Positions 17,107 through 24,812 of a stretch of 50,091 bases of DNA are shown in pieces (the first letter of the stretch is position 1; each line of letters opens with the position of its first letter). The notes under the pieces are model-generated. The model saw nothing but the letters and a program-made list of their open reading frames with translations, did not search any database and had not been told where the DNA came from. The stretch is from NCBI GenBank assembly GCA_900757195.1, contig CAAEMZ010000007.1, positions 1 through 50,091 of the forward strand. The letters are read 5' to 3'. This DNA is from Lachnospiraceae bacterium (GTDB lineage: Bacteria > Bacillota > Clostridia > Lachnospirales > Lachnospiraceae). The position numbers were made by a program, and so were the translations under genes.

Positions 17107-19431
17107 ATGGAAGAAAATGGCTATAAGGGCCTGACCGGCGCTGAGGTCAAGCAGCGGATTCAAAACGGACAGGTGAATATATCCGACAATCACATATCAA
17201 AAACAACGGCGGAAATTATCCGTTGTCATACATTAACCTATTTTAACTTTTTGAACCTGTTTTTGGGCGTTCTTGTAATTATTTCCGGGCAGTTTAAAAA
17301 TCTGACATTTCTGGGAGTTATTATCTGTAACTCTGTGATCGGTATTTTTCAGGAATTAAAAGTTAAAAAGCTGATTGACAGCCTGGCGGTGATTACGGCA
17401 AGCAAGGTACGTGTCTGCCGTGACGGAATTTTTAAAGATATTCCGATTGAAGACCTGGTGATGGATGATCTGGTCGCCGTGGAAAATGGAAATCAGATCG
17501 GTGCGGACTGTGAAGTGCTGTTTTCTGACGGTATTGAAGTCAATGAATCCATGATTACGGGGGAATCCCGTCCGGTGCGGAAGAAGGCCGGAGACACGCT
17601 GTGGTCGGGAAGCTTTATGGTGGCCGGAAGCGGTAAGGCAAAGGTCATCCATGTCGGCAGGGATAATTATGCCACAAAGCTTGCAAATCAGGCCAAGGAT
17701 AAAAAACGGGCATCTTCCGAAATGCAGGATTCGATTAAAAAAATCATTAAAATTACCGGAACGATCATTATTCCGGTAGGCATACTGCTTTTCCTTTCTC
17801 AGAGAGGGGCAGACGGCGCAAGTTTTTCAGATGCACTGGTCAATACGGTTGCCGGCGTGATCGGGATGATCCCGGAGGGACTGGTTCTTCTGACGAGTAT
17901 CTCATTTATTCTCGGTGTCGGCCGTCTGGCGGGCAAAAAAGCACTGGTTCAGGAGATGGAAGCCATCGAAGCGCTGGCCCGTGTGAACGTGCTCTGTCTG
18001 GATAAAACCGGAACCATTACAACGGGGGCGTTGGAAGTTGTCGAGCTGATTCCTTTTGCGGAGGATATTCCACGGATGACCGCCGTTATGAACGAGATTG
18101 CCTTTGCCTTTGATGATGTCAATGCGACTCAGGATGCCCTGATGGCCTATTTTGATAAAACGCAGCAGTGGCAGATTAAGGCAAAGATTCCGTTTTCATC
18201 GGAAAGAAAATACCGGGCGGTTTCTTTTGAAGGCCAGGGGGACTATGTCCTCGGCGCACCGGAATTTCTTGTAAAAGATCATAAAGAATTAAGTGAAAAA
18301 GTGGATGCCTGTTCCAAAGACGGGCTGCGGGTGCTGCTTCTCGGCAGATGCGGCGGACTGAATATGGAAGACATGAGCGTCGGAGCGGTGACGCCTTCCG
18401 GACTGATCGTGATTTCAGACTGTATCCGTCCGGAAGCCCATGACACATTTGAATATTTTGCCAGCCAGAATGTTGATATTAAGGTGATTTCCGGTGATAA
18501 TCCGATGACGGTTTCCAATATTGCCGTTAAGGCCGGACTGAAGGGCGGCGAAAAATACGTTGATGCCAATACGCTGCCGGAGGATTTTCAGGAACTTCGG
18601 GAGGTCGTGCCGAACTATACGGTCTATGGCCGTGTGCGTCCGGAGCAAAAGCAGCGGATTATTAAGGCCTATCAGGCCAACGGGGATGTGGTCGGCATGG
18701 TCGGCGACGGTGTCAATGATGTTCTTGCGCTGAAGGACGCCAACTGCGGGATCGCCATGGCGGCGGGCAGTGATGCGGCCAAGCAGGTCGCCCACATTGT
18801 TTTAATGGATTCTAATTTTGCAAGTATGGTATCGATTGTCCGGGAAGGCCGGATGATTATTTCAAATATCGAGCGTGTCAGCGCCCTCTATCTGACGAAG
18901 ACGATTTATTCCGTACTTCTCTGTGTTATTTTTATTATTCTCGGACGGGCTTATCCGTTTGTGCCGATTCATCTGAGTATTATCAGTACAACGGCCATCG
19001 GTATTCCGAGTTTTATCCTGACACTGGAGCAGACGGAGGCGGTGACGAGCAATGGTTTCATGCGGAATGTCCTGAGAATATCGCTGCCAAGCGCTCTGAC
19101 GCTGGTAATCATGATGCTTGTGAATCAGGTTGTTGCCGGTGTTATGGGATTTGATCCGGTCATGCTCTCCACTTATAATCTGATTCTTGCCGGATGCATC
19201 AGCCAGATGGTTGTCTGGGAAGTGTGCCGCCCGATGAACATGCGGCGGCGGATCCTGTGCATCGCGGTCGGGGCGATATTTGTTACAGCCATCTTCCTGT
19301 TCCCGGGATTTTTCAGCATCACGGGTATTTTGAACTGGCGGCTGATTTTTATTATCCCGCTGGTGATCCTGACAGGATATTTAATGAACTGGCTGACGAA
19401 GGCCGTACGTATTCTGACAAAGGTGCGGTAA
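17107..19431 (+). CDS. P-type cation-transporting ATPase (CtpE-like)
   Basis: 774-residue membrane pump. Actuator motif TGES at residues 151-154, phosphorylation motif DKTGT with D299, GDGVND in the P domain, and ISGDNPMTV. Two TM helices precede the actuator domain, two more follow, with IPEGL in the fourth, and about six lie after residue 600. There is no N-terminal heavy-metal domain or CPC motif, so it is not a P1B metal pump; IPEGL and overall layout resemble the CtpE group proposed to export Ca2+. Cation specificity is not settled by sequence alone. Confidence 0.88.
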   Translation: MEENGYKGLTGAEVKQRIQNGQVNISDNHISKTTAEIIRCHTLTYFNFLNLFLGVLVIISGQFKNLTFLGVIICNSVIGIFQELKVKKLIDSLAVITASKVRVCRDGIFKDIPIEDLVMDDLVAVENGNQIGADCEVLFSDGIEVNESMITGESRPVRKKAGDTLWSGSFMVAGSGKAKVIHVGRDNYATKLANQAKDKKRASSEMQDSIKKIIKITGTIIIPVGILLFLSQRGADGASFSDALVNTVAGVIGMIPEGLVLLTSISFILGVGRLAGKKALVQEMEAIEALARVNVLCLDKTGTITTGALEVVELIPFAEDIPRMTAVMNEIAFAFDDVNATQDALMAYFDKTQQWQIKAKIPFSSERKYRAVSFEGQGDYVLGAPEFLVKDHKELSEKVDACSKDGLRVLLLGRCGGLNMEDMSVGAVTPSGLIVISDCIRPEAHDTFEYFASQNVDIKVISGDNPMTVSNIAVKAGLKGGEKYVDANTLPEDFQELREVVPNYTVYGRVRPEQKQRIIKAYQANGDVVGMVGDGVNDVLALKDANCGIAMAAGSDAAKQVAHIVLMDSNFASMVSIVREGRMIISNIERVSALYLTKTIYSVLLCVIFIILGRAYPFVPIHLSIISTTAIGIPSFILTLEQTEAVTSNGFMRNVLRISLPSALTLVIMMLVNQVVAGVMGFDPVMLSTYNLILAGCISQMVVWEVCRPMNMRRRILCIAVGAIFVTAIFLFPGFFSITGILNWRLIFIIPLVILTGYLMNWLTKAVRILTKVR

Positions 19432-19467
19432 GCTTTTAAGTAAAACCTACAGAGAGGAATAAAGACG

Positions 19468-19695
19468 ATGAATAAAAAAGAACGTGCAATAAAACTTTTA
19501 GACCGGATACCGGAAGAAAAGATGGACGATATCCTCGGTGTACTGGAAGAGGCCGCGCTGCCGGTCCAGCCGTTGAATGCCGAAAATATCAGCGCATTTT
19601 TTGAAAATGACAACGATGAAGATATGGATGCTTTGTGTGCGGCTCTGGAAAATATGGCCCGGGCGGAAATATCGCTGCGTGCGGATAAAAAGTGA
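19468..19695 (+). CDS. Small acidic hypothetical protein
   Basis: 75 residues, behind AGAGAGG at 19450-19456. It opens MNKKERAIKLLDRIPEEKM, helical, then an acidic stretch around FENDNDEDMDALC. I do not recognise a family with certainty; the first 30 residues resemble short helical segments in antitoxin-like proteins, but no toxin gene is beside it. It follows the P-type ATPase by 36 bases and is closed by a terminator. Confidence 0.6.
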   Translation: MNKKERAIKLLDRIPEEKMDDILGVLEEAALPVQPLNAENISAFFENDNDEDMDALCAALENMARAEISLRADKK

Positions 19696-19715
19696 CGGCA
19701 TATTTGAACAGACAG

Positions 19716-19760
19716 ATTCCCGAAATCTCCGGCTGCGGCCGGAGGTTCCGGGAATTTTTT
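19716..19760 (+). terminator. Intrinsic terminator after the small protein
   Basis: An imperfect GC-rich stem (ATTCCCG ... CTCCGGC against GCCGGAG ... CGGGAAT) is followed by six T at 19755-19760. The T-run is only on the + strand, so it ends the ATPase/small-protein unit, not the convergent gene. Confidence 0.75.
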
Positions 19761-19793
19761 GTCCCTTTTCGGGGCGCTTTTCCGGATATGGGG

Positions 19794-21044
19794 TCAGTTA
19801 AGTTCGGCAATCCGGGAGACGGCGACATAGATTTCACTGATTTTATACCAGGTTGGATAGTCGACAATGCCGGTTTCGGGAAGGCCGAAAATGCGCTGAA
19901 ATGTGCGGACAGCCTCCTGGGTGGCATTTCCGAAAATACCGTCCGGAGTGATTGACGGAAGGGCCGGATAAGCCTGAGAAATCCGGAGAAGCTGCTCCTG
20001 CATCTGGAGAACTTTGGAACCGGTGGAGCCGACGGTCAGATTGGCTCCCGGCCATGAAGATGGAATACCGCTGATCTGTTCGGCGGTATTAATATACATA
20101 TCCGTTCCATAGTAGTTATGAAGGATTTCAAGGGGGCTGTAGCCCTGGTCACCCAGGTATTTGGAGCCCCACTGGGACAGCCAGTTCGGACAGCTGACCC
20201 GCCGGCCGTCACAGTACTGTGTCAGGATCGGCTGCCGCACATTGGGACGGGACAGAAAGTTTGAAAAAATCGTATCCACGATCCGGGAAATATTATCAAA
20301 ATAATTTCGTCCGTAAACAAAAAAATGGTCGTAGGCTGTGGAAGATGTAATCGTAAAGTCGAAGCCCTTGTTTCTGTACCATTCGGTATACACCCGGTTC
20401 AGGGTGAAGGACATAATGGCCAGAACGTTGGCAATGATGGTATTCTCCGGCCAGGTGGCATAAATTTCATTTGAGGCCACATTTTTTATATAGTCCCGGT
20501 AGGGAATATAATAATTCGGCGCGCTGGCATCCGTCGGCGGTCCGTCATGGACAATGACGGTTTCCGGGATGACGACGCGGCTCAGAACGATTTCCCCGGT
20601 CTCTCCGATGTCCTTGATCTCCGCCTCGGCAATTTTCGGCGGGTAGAGCTTCCAGAGGGTATGGGGAGCGATGACCAGCGGATTGTAGGGCGGCGTTTCT
20701 GTAACCACGGGAATCATGCGGATATTTGAAATGGCGGACTGCCCCGACAGAATCTGGACGCCGGCGAGCATGACTTCTTCAAATCCCGGCGCGGTAATCT
20801 TCAGATTATACTCGGAATAGGGCTGGGTATCGCCAGGCTCCAGACTGTATTCCAGTGCGGGAGCGCCAAGGTCGATGGTTTCCGTGTTGCCGCTCCGGTC
20901 GGTCTGGAGCTGTTCAATCACCTGCTCCGGTTCTCCCGTCAGTGAGATTTCAACCGTGGCATTTTCCACGGGAATACTGCCTTCTGCGGACACAGCGGCA
21001 ATCCGGAGCTGTCCTTTGTCAACAAATGCATTCGTATCTGGCAT
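19794..21044 (-). CDS. SpoIID/LytB-like domain protein with C-terminal peptidoglycan-binding domain
   Basis: 416 residues on the minus strand. Residues 1-130 look like a beta-sandwich with carboxypeptidase-regulatory-like repeats. The middle (IPYRDYIKNVASNEIYATWP, then NRVYTEW) recalls the SpoIID/LytB amidase-enhancer fold. The C-terminus (GSTGSKVLQMQEQLLRI ... GIFGNATQEAVRTFQR) is a PG_binding_1 domain. The start at 21044 (MPDTNAF) has AGGAA six bases upstream; an earlier ATG at 21101 lacks a site. No signal peptide is visible, which fits a protein deposited on the spore from the mother cell, but that is inference. It is the only chromosomal gene on the minus strand before the mobile element. 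Confidence 0.75.
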   Translation of the reverse strand: MPDTNAFVDKGQLRIAAVSAEGSIPVENATVEISLTGEPEQVIEQLQTDRSGNTETIDLGAPALEYSLEPGDTQPYSEYNLKITAPGFEEVMLAGVQILSGQSAISNIRMIPVVTETPPYNPLVIAPHTLWKLYPPKIAEAEIKDIGETGEIVLSRVVIPETVIVHDGPPTDASAPNYYIPYRDYIKNVASNEIYATWPENTIIANVLAIMSFTLNRVYTEWYRNKGFDFTITSSTAYDHFFVYGRNYFDNISRIVDTIFSNFLSRPNVRQPILTQYCDGRRVSCPNWLSQWGSKYLGDQGYSPLEILHNYYGTDMYINTAEQISGIPSSWPGANLTVGSTGSKVLQMQEQLLRISQAYPALPSITPDGIFGNATQEAVRTFQRIFGLPETGIVDYPTWYKISEIYVAVSRIAELN

Positions 21045-21140
21045 AAGCAAATTCCTGATTCGGTTTTGTATAGTATATGCAGCGGGGCGGCGGATGGTCA
21101 ACGAAATTTCGAAGGTAAGGCCGCAAATCCGGCGGATGTA

Positions 21141-21170
21141 TTGACAAAATACAGGATTTACTGATATGAT
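21141..21170 (+). promoter_or_regulatory. Promoter of glnA
   Basis: TTGACA at 21141-21146 and TATGAT at 21165-21170 with an 18-bp spacer. The predicted start lies near 21177, only about eight bases before a terminator-like hairpin. Confidence 0.65.
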
Positions 21171-21184
21171 TAGCCCATAGGATC

Positions 21185-21219
21185 AAGGCGTACTTTCAGG
21201 GTGTAAGTGCGCCTTTTTT
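21185..21219 (+). terminator. Leader terminator (attenuator) upstream of glnA
   Basis: AAGGCGTACTT (21185-21195) pairs with AAGTGCGCCTT (21205-21215) over a nine-base loop, followed directly by T residues to 21219. It lies between the glnA promoter and its start codon, so glnA expression needs read-through or antitermination. Confidence 0.75.
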
Positions 21220-21237
21220 GAAAAGGGGTGTAAAATT

Positions 21238-22569
21238 ATGTCAAGATATACAAAACAGGATATTATTCGTATGATTCAGGATAACGATGTGGAATTTATC
21301 CGTCTGCAGTTTACAGATATTTTCGGAACATTAAAAAATGTGGCGATCACAGCGAATCAGGTGGAGCGGGCGCTGAACCATCAGTGCGTGTTCGATGGTT
21401 CTGCGATTGAGGGGTTTGTGCGGATGGAGGAGTCGGATATGTACTTGTATCCGGATCTGGACACATTTCAGATTTTTCCGTGGGGGAGCCAAAGCGGACG
21501 GACAGCCCGGTTGATCTGCGATGTTTACCGGCCGGACGGACAGCCTTTTGAAGGCGATCCGAGATATATTTTAAAAAAGGTGATCCGGCAGGCCTGGGAT
21601 ATGGGATACACTTTTGAGGTTGGACCGGAATGTGAATTTTTCCTTTTCCATACCGATGATAATGGTATGCCGACAACAATCACCCATGACAAGGGCAGCT
21701 ATTTTGACCTCGGTCCTGTGGACCTTGGAGAAAATGCCCGGCGGGATATGGTTTATAATCTTGAAAATATGGGATTTGAAATCGATGCGGCCCATCATGA
21801 AGTGGCATCGGGACAGCATGAAATTGATTTCAGCCCGAATGATGCCCTTAAAACGGCGGATGATATTATGACCCTCAAGCTGGTCATTAAATCCATTGCC
21901 AAGCGCCACGGACTGCACGCTTCATTTATGCCAAAACCGAAGTCCGACGTTTCCGGTTCGGGAATGCATATAAATATGTCTATGCGAAAAGACGGAAAAA
22001 ATGTATTTTATGATCCTGCGGATGAACTGGAGTTAAGTTCGGATGCCTATCATTTTATTGCGGGACTTCTGGCCCACGCCAGGGGGATGGCGGCAGTGAC
22101 CAATCCGCTGGTCAATTCCTATAAACGCCTTGTGAATGGTGATGAAGCGCCCCTTTATGTGGCCTGGTCAATCATGAACCGGAGTCCGCTGGTACGGGTG
22201 CCGGCGGCCCGGGGCGAAGAAACCTGTGTGGAACTGCGCTGCCCGGACCCGGCATGTAATCCGTATCTGGTGCTGGCGGTATGTCTGGCGGCGGGACTTG
22301 AAGGGATTAAGGAAAAAATGGCGGCGCCGGCGCGGATCGACCGGAATATTTTCCACATGGACAGGGATGAAAAAACGGCGCTTCATATCGAAAAACTGCC
22401 GCTGGACCTGTGGGAGGCCACACGGGAACTGGAAAAGGACCGTTTTGTCTGCGATGTGCTCGGAAAGCATGTCAGTGAGAAATACATTGAGGCGAAATTT
22501 AAAGAATGGGACAATTACCGGGTTCAGGTAACGGAATGGGAAATTGCCGAATATCTGTACCGGATATAG
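21238..22569 (+). CDS. glnA: Glutamine synthetase type I
   Basis: ATP-dependent condensation of ammonia and glutamate, the main ammonium assimilation step. 443 residues, as in Firmicutes GSI-alpha. Seen: beta-grasp domain with FIRLQFTDIFG and FDGSAIEGF, then GPECEFFLF, HHEVASGQHEIDF (metal and substrate ligands), GSGMHINMS and RSPLVRVPAARG. The length and absence of the C-terminal adenylylation region suggest feedback control instead. AAAAGGGG at 21220-21227 is the ribosome binding site. The leader hairpin points to control by transcription attenuation. Confidence 0.96.
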   Translation: MSRYTKQDIIRMIQDNDVEFIRLQFTDIFGTLKNVAITANQVERALNHQCVFDGSAIEGFVRMEESDMYLYPDLDTFQIFPWGSQSGRTARLICDVYRPDGQPFEGDPRYILKKVIRQAWDMGYTFEVGPECEFFLFHTDDNGMPTTITHDKGSYFDLGPVDLGENARRDMVYNLENMGFEIDAAHHEVASGQHEIDFSPNDALKTADDIMTLKLVIKSIAKRHGLHASFMPKPKSDVSGSGMHINMSMRKDGKNVFYDPADELELSSDAYHFIAGLLAHARGMAAVTNPLVNSYKRLVNGDEAPLYVAWSIMNRSPLVRVPAARGEETCVELRCPDPACNPYLVLAVCLAAGLEGIKEKMAAPARIDRNIFHMDRDEKTALHIEKLPLDLWEATRELEKDRFVCDVLGKHVSEKYIEAKFKEWDNYRVQVTEWEIAEYLYRI

Positions 22570-22589
22570 AACCGGAAGGGAGGCTGCCT

Positions 22590-23564
22590 GTGAAAATTAA
22601 AGAAAAAAGGGTGATCCGAAGCGTTTTGATACTGTGGGTTATGTGTGCGCTCATATTGAACGGCTGCGGCGCAAAAAACTCTGAGATGACAGAGGATATA
22701 CAGAAAGCGGCGGGCTATGCAGAGAAAAATAATTTTTCTATGGACAGTTATTCCGGGGAAGCGGCGCTGGCAGAGGAGCCGGAGGTATCCGCGGAAGGGG
22801 ATACCGGCGAAAAGAGCAGCGTTATTTCAGAGGGCGCAGCAGCGGCCCAGGAAGGGCGGAAGCTGATCCGGGATGCCAGCCTGGAGATTGAAACGAAAGA
22901 ATTTAACGATTTCATCGAAAAAATCGAGCAGGAAGCCGCAGAGATGGGCGGTTATATCGAGAGCTCCAGCGTGAGCGGCAACAGTTATAATGGCGGTGAC
23001 AGCGAAAGATCCGCATGGTTTACCCTGCGGATTCCGGCAGACCGTCTGGAGGCGTTTATCACCAGAGCCGGTGAAAATGGAAATGTTGTCAATGTATCCC
23101 GGAATGTCCGGGATATCACACTGGAATATGTGGATACCGAAGGACGGATCGGGACGCTTCAGGCAGAACTGGACCGGCTCAATACATTACTGACGCAGGC
23201 GGCATCGATGGAAGATATGCTGGCCATTGAAGCCAGGATATCCGATGTCCGTTATGAGCTGGAATCCTGGCAGAGCCAGATGAATACGTACAATAATCTG
23301 GTCGATTACAGCACCGTTCATATGAATGTCCGCGAGGTTGTTTTCGTTTCTGCAAATTCGGGCCAGTCTGTCTGGGAAAAGATACAGAACGGCTTTATGA
23401 ACAGTATCTATGGTCTCGGACGGGGAATCAGCGGATTCTTTATCGGTTTAGTCATCGGAATTCCTTATATTGCGGTGGCTGTGGCTGTTATTGTGCTGAC
23501 GACGAAGCTGGTGCGGCGGATCGGAAAGAAGCGGAAGAATAAAGACGATAAAGAAGAAAATTAG
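22590..23564 (+). CDS. DUF4349 lipoprotein
   Basis: 324 residues. The N-terminus is a lipoprotein signal: basic residues, a hydrophobic stretch (VLILWVMCALIL) and NGC at the cleavage site. Then comes an acidic, low-complexity linker, the DUF4349 domain (RKLIRDASLEIETKEF, VEYVDTE-like and a heptad-rich coiled coil at about 200-245), and a TM helix near the C-terminus with a basic tail, so both ends may be at the membrane. GTG 22590 has AAGGGAGG at 22575-22582. Function of the family is unknown. A stem-loop follows before sbcD. Confidence 0.83.
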   Translation: MKIKEKRVIRSVLILWVMCALILNGCGAKNSEMTEDIQKAAGYAEKNNFSMDSYSGEAALAEEPEVSAEGDTGEKSSVISEGAAAAQEGRKLIRDASLEIETKEFNDFIEKIEQEAAEMGGYIESSSVSGNSYNGGDSERSAWFTLRIPADRLEAFITRAGENGNVVNVSRNVRDITLEYVDTEGRIGTLQAELDRLNTLLTQAASMEDMLAIEARISDVRYELESWQSQMNTYNNLVDYSTVHMNVREVVFVSANSGQSVWEKIQNGFMNSIYGLGRGISGFFIGLVIGIPYIAVAVAVIVLTTKLVRRIGKKRKNKDDKEEN

Positions 23565-23585
23565 GGGAAGAATAAGAAAAAACAG

Positions 23586-23635
23586 AAAAACCATTGTTAA
23601 AGTGCCGGATTTCCGGCAGTTTGACAGTGGTTTTT
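23586..23635 (+). terminator. Stem-loop between DUF4349 gene and sbcD
   Basis: AAAAACCATTGTTAAA pairs imperfectly with TTTGACAGTGGTTTTT around an inner GCCGG/CCGGC stem. The T-run ends right at TGGAGG, the sbcD ribosome binding site, so it could act as terminator or attenuator. Confidence 0.7.
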
Positions 23636-23645
23636 GGAGGTTAAA

Positions 23646-24812
23646 ATGAAAATATTTCATATATCGGATTTACACATCGGCAAACAGTTGAATTATTATA
23701 ATCTGAAAGAAAATCAGGCGGCCGTTTTGAAGGAAATTGTCCGGAAAATGGAGGAATATCACCCGGATGTGCTGCTGATTGCCGGGGATGTTTTTGACAA
23801 ATCCGTGCCTTCCGGAGAGGCGTATACGCTTTTTGATGACTTTCTGAATCAGGCGGCAAAAATCCGTCCGGCCATTCCAATCTGCATTATTGCCGGAAAT
23901 CATGATTCGCCGGAGCGGCTGAACTATGCCAGCAGTTTTATGGAAAAACACCGGATTTATATCTCGGCGATGCCGCCGCAAAAGCCGGAGGAATTTTTGA
24001 AAAAACTGGTTTTGGAGGATGGGTACGGCCCGGTGAATTTTTATTTTCTGCCCTTTACAAAACCGGGATATGTGCGCCGGATTTTTCCGGAACAGGATAT
24101 CAGCGATTATGAGAAGGCGGTGCGGGCGCTTCTGGAACGGGAAGCCATTGACTGGAACCAGAGGAATGTCCTGATTTCCCACCAGTTTTATCAGGGACAG
24201 GGATGGGAGACGAAGACCTGTGAATCGGAACAGGTGGTGTTGTCCGTCGGCGGGCTGGACCGGATTGATATTTCGGCCATTCGGAAATTTGATTATGCGG
24301 CGCTGGGGCACCTTCACGGCCCCCAGCAGATTAAGGAACCCCATATCCGTTATTCCGGTTCGCCGCTGAAATATTCGGTGAGTGAAGAACATCAGAAAAA
24401 ATCGGTGACGATGGTGACCCTGAAAGAAAAGGGAGAAACGCCGGAAATCGAGCTTCTTGCCCTGCCGGCGATTCAGGACGTCCGGTCTGTGCGGGGCTCT
24501 TTGTCCGAGGTGACAGCCCGGGCCGGAGAAAAAAACCGGCATGATTTTGTCCGGGTTACGGTCACGGATGAGAACGAACCCTACCGGATGAAGGAACAGC
24601 TTCAGGAGGTCTATGATTTTCTCCTGGAAATCCGGGTGGATAATGAACGGACGCGGGAGCGGATGAAAACGGAAGGGGAGACTTACGAAAAACTCAGCCC
24701 GGATACGGCCTTCCGGGCTTTTTATGAGGAAATTCAGAAAGAACCGCTGAGTGTGAAGGAAGAAGCACTGATGGCGAAACTTCTGGATGAGCTGACGGAG
24801 GAAGATGAATGA
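23646..24812 (+). CDS. sbcD: Exonuclease subunit SbcD (Mre11 family)
   Basis: Metal-dependent nuclease subunit of SbcCD, which trims hairpins and double-strand ends. 388 residues. Phosphoesterase motifs in order: SDLHIGK, GDVFDKS, GNHDSPERL, ISHQFYQG and GHLHGPQ. ATG 23646 is chosen because GGAGG at 23636-23640 has proper spacing; an in-frame TTG at 23634 overlaps it. It overlaps sbcC by four bases (ATGA), the usual coupled pair. Confidence 0.95.
   Translation: MKIFHISDLHIGKQLNYYNLKENQAAVLKEIVRKMEEYHPDVLLIAGDVFDKSVPSGEAYTLFDDFLNQAAKIRPAIPICIIAGNHDSPERLNYASSFMEKHRIYISAMPPQKPEEFLKKLVLEDGYGPVNFYFLPFTKPGYVRRIFPEQDISDYEKAVRALLEREAIDWNQRNVLISHQFYQGQGWETKTCESEQVVLSVGGLDRIDISAIRKFDYAALGHLHGPQQIKEPHIRYSGSPLKYSVSEEHQKKSVTMVTLKEKGETPEIELLALPAIQDVRSVRGSLSEVTARAGEKNRHDFVRVTVTDENEPYRMKEQLQEVYDFLLEIRVDNERTRERMKTEGETYEKLSPDTAFRAFYEEIQKEPLSVKEEALMAKLLDELTEEDE

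Noticed and set aside
21177..21240. Riboswitch in the glnA leader
   Set aside because: The leader is too short for a glutamine or other known aptamer; only a terminator stem is present.
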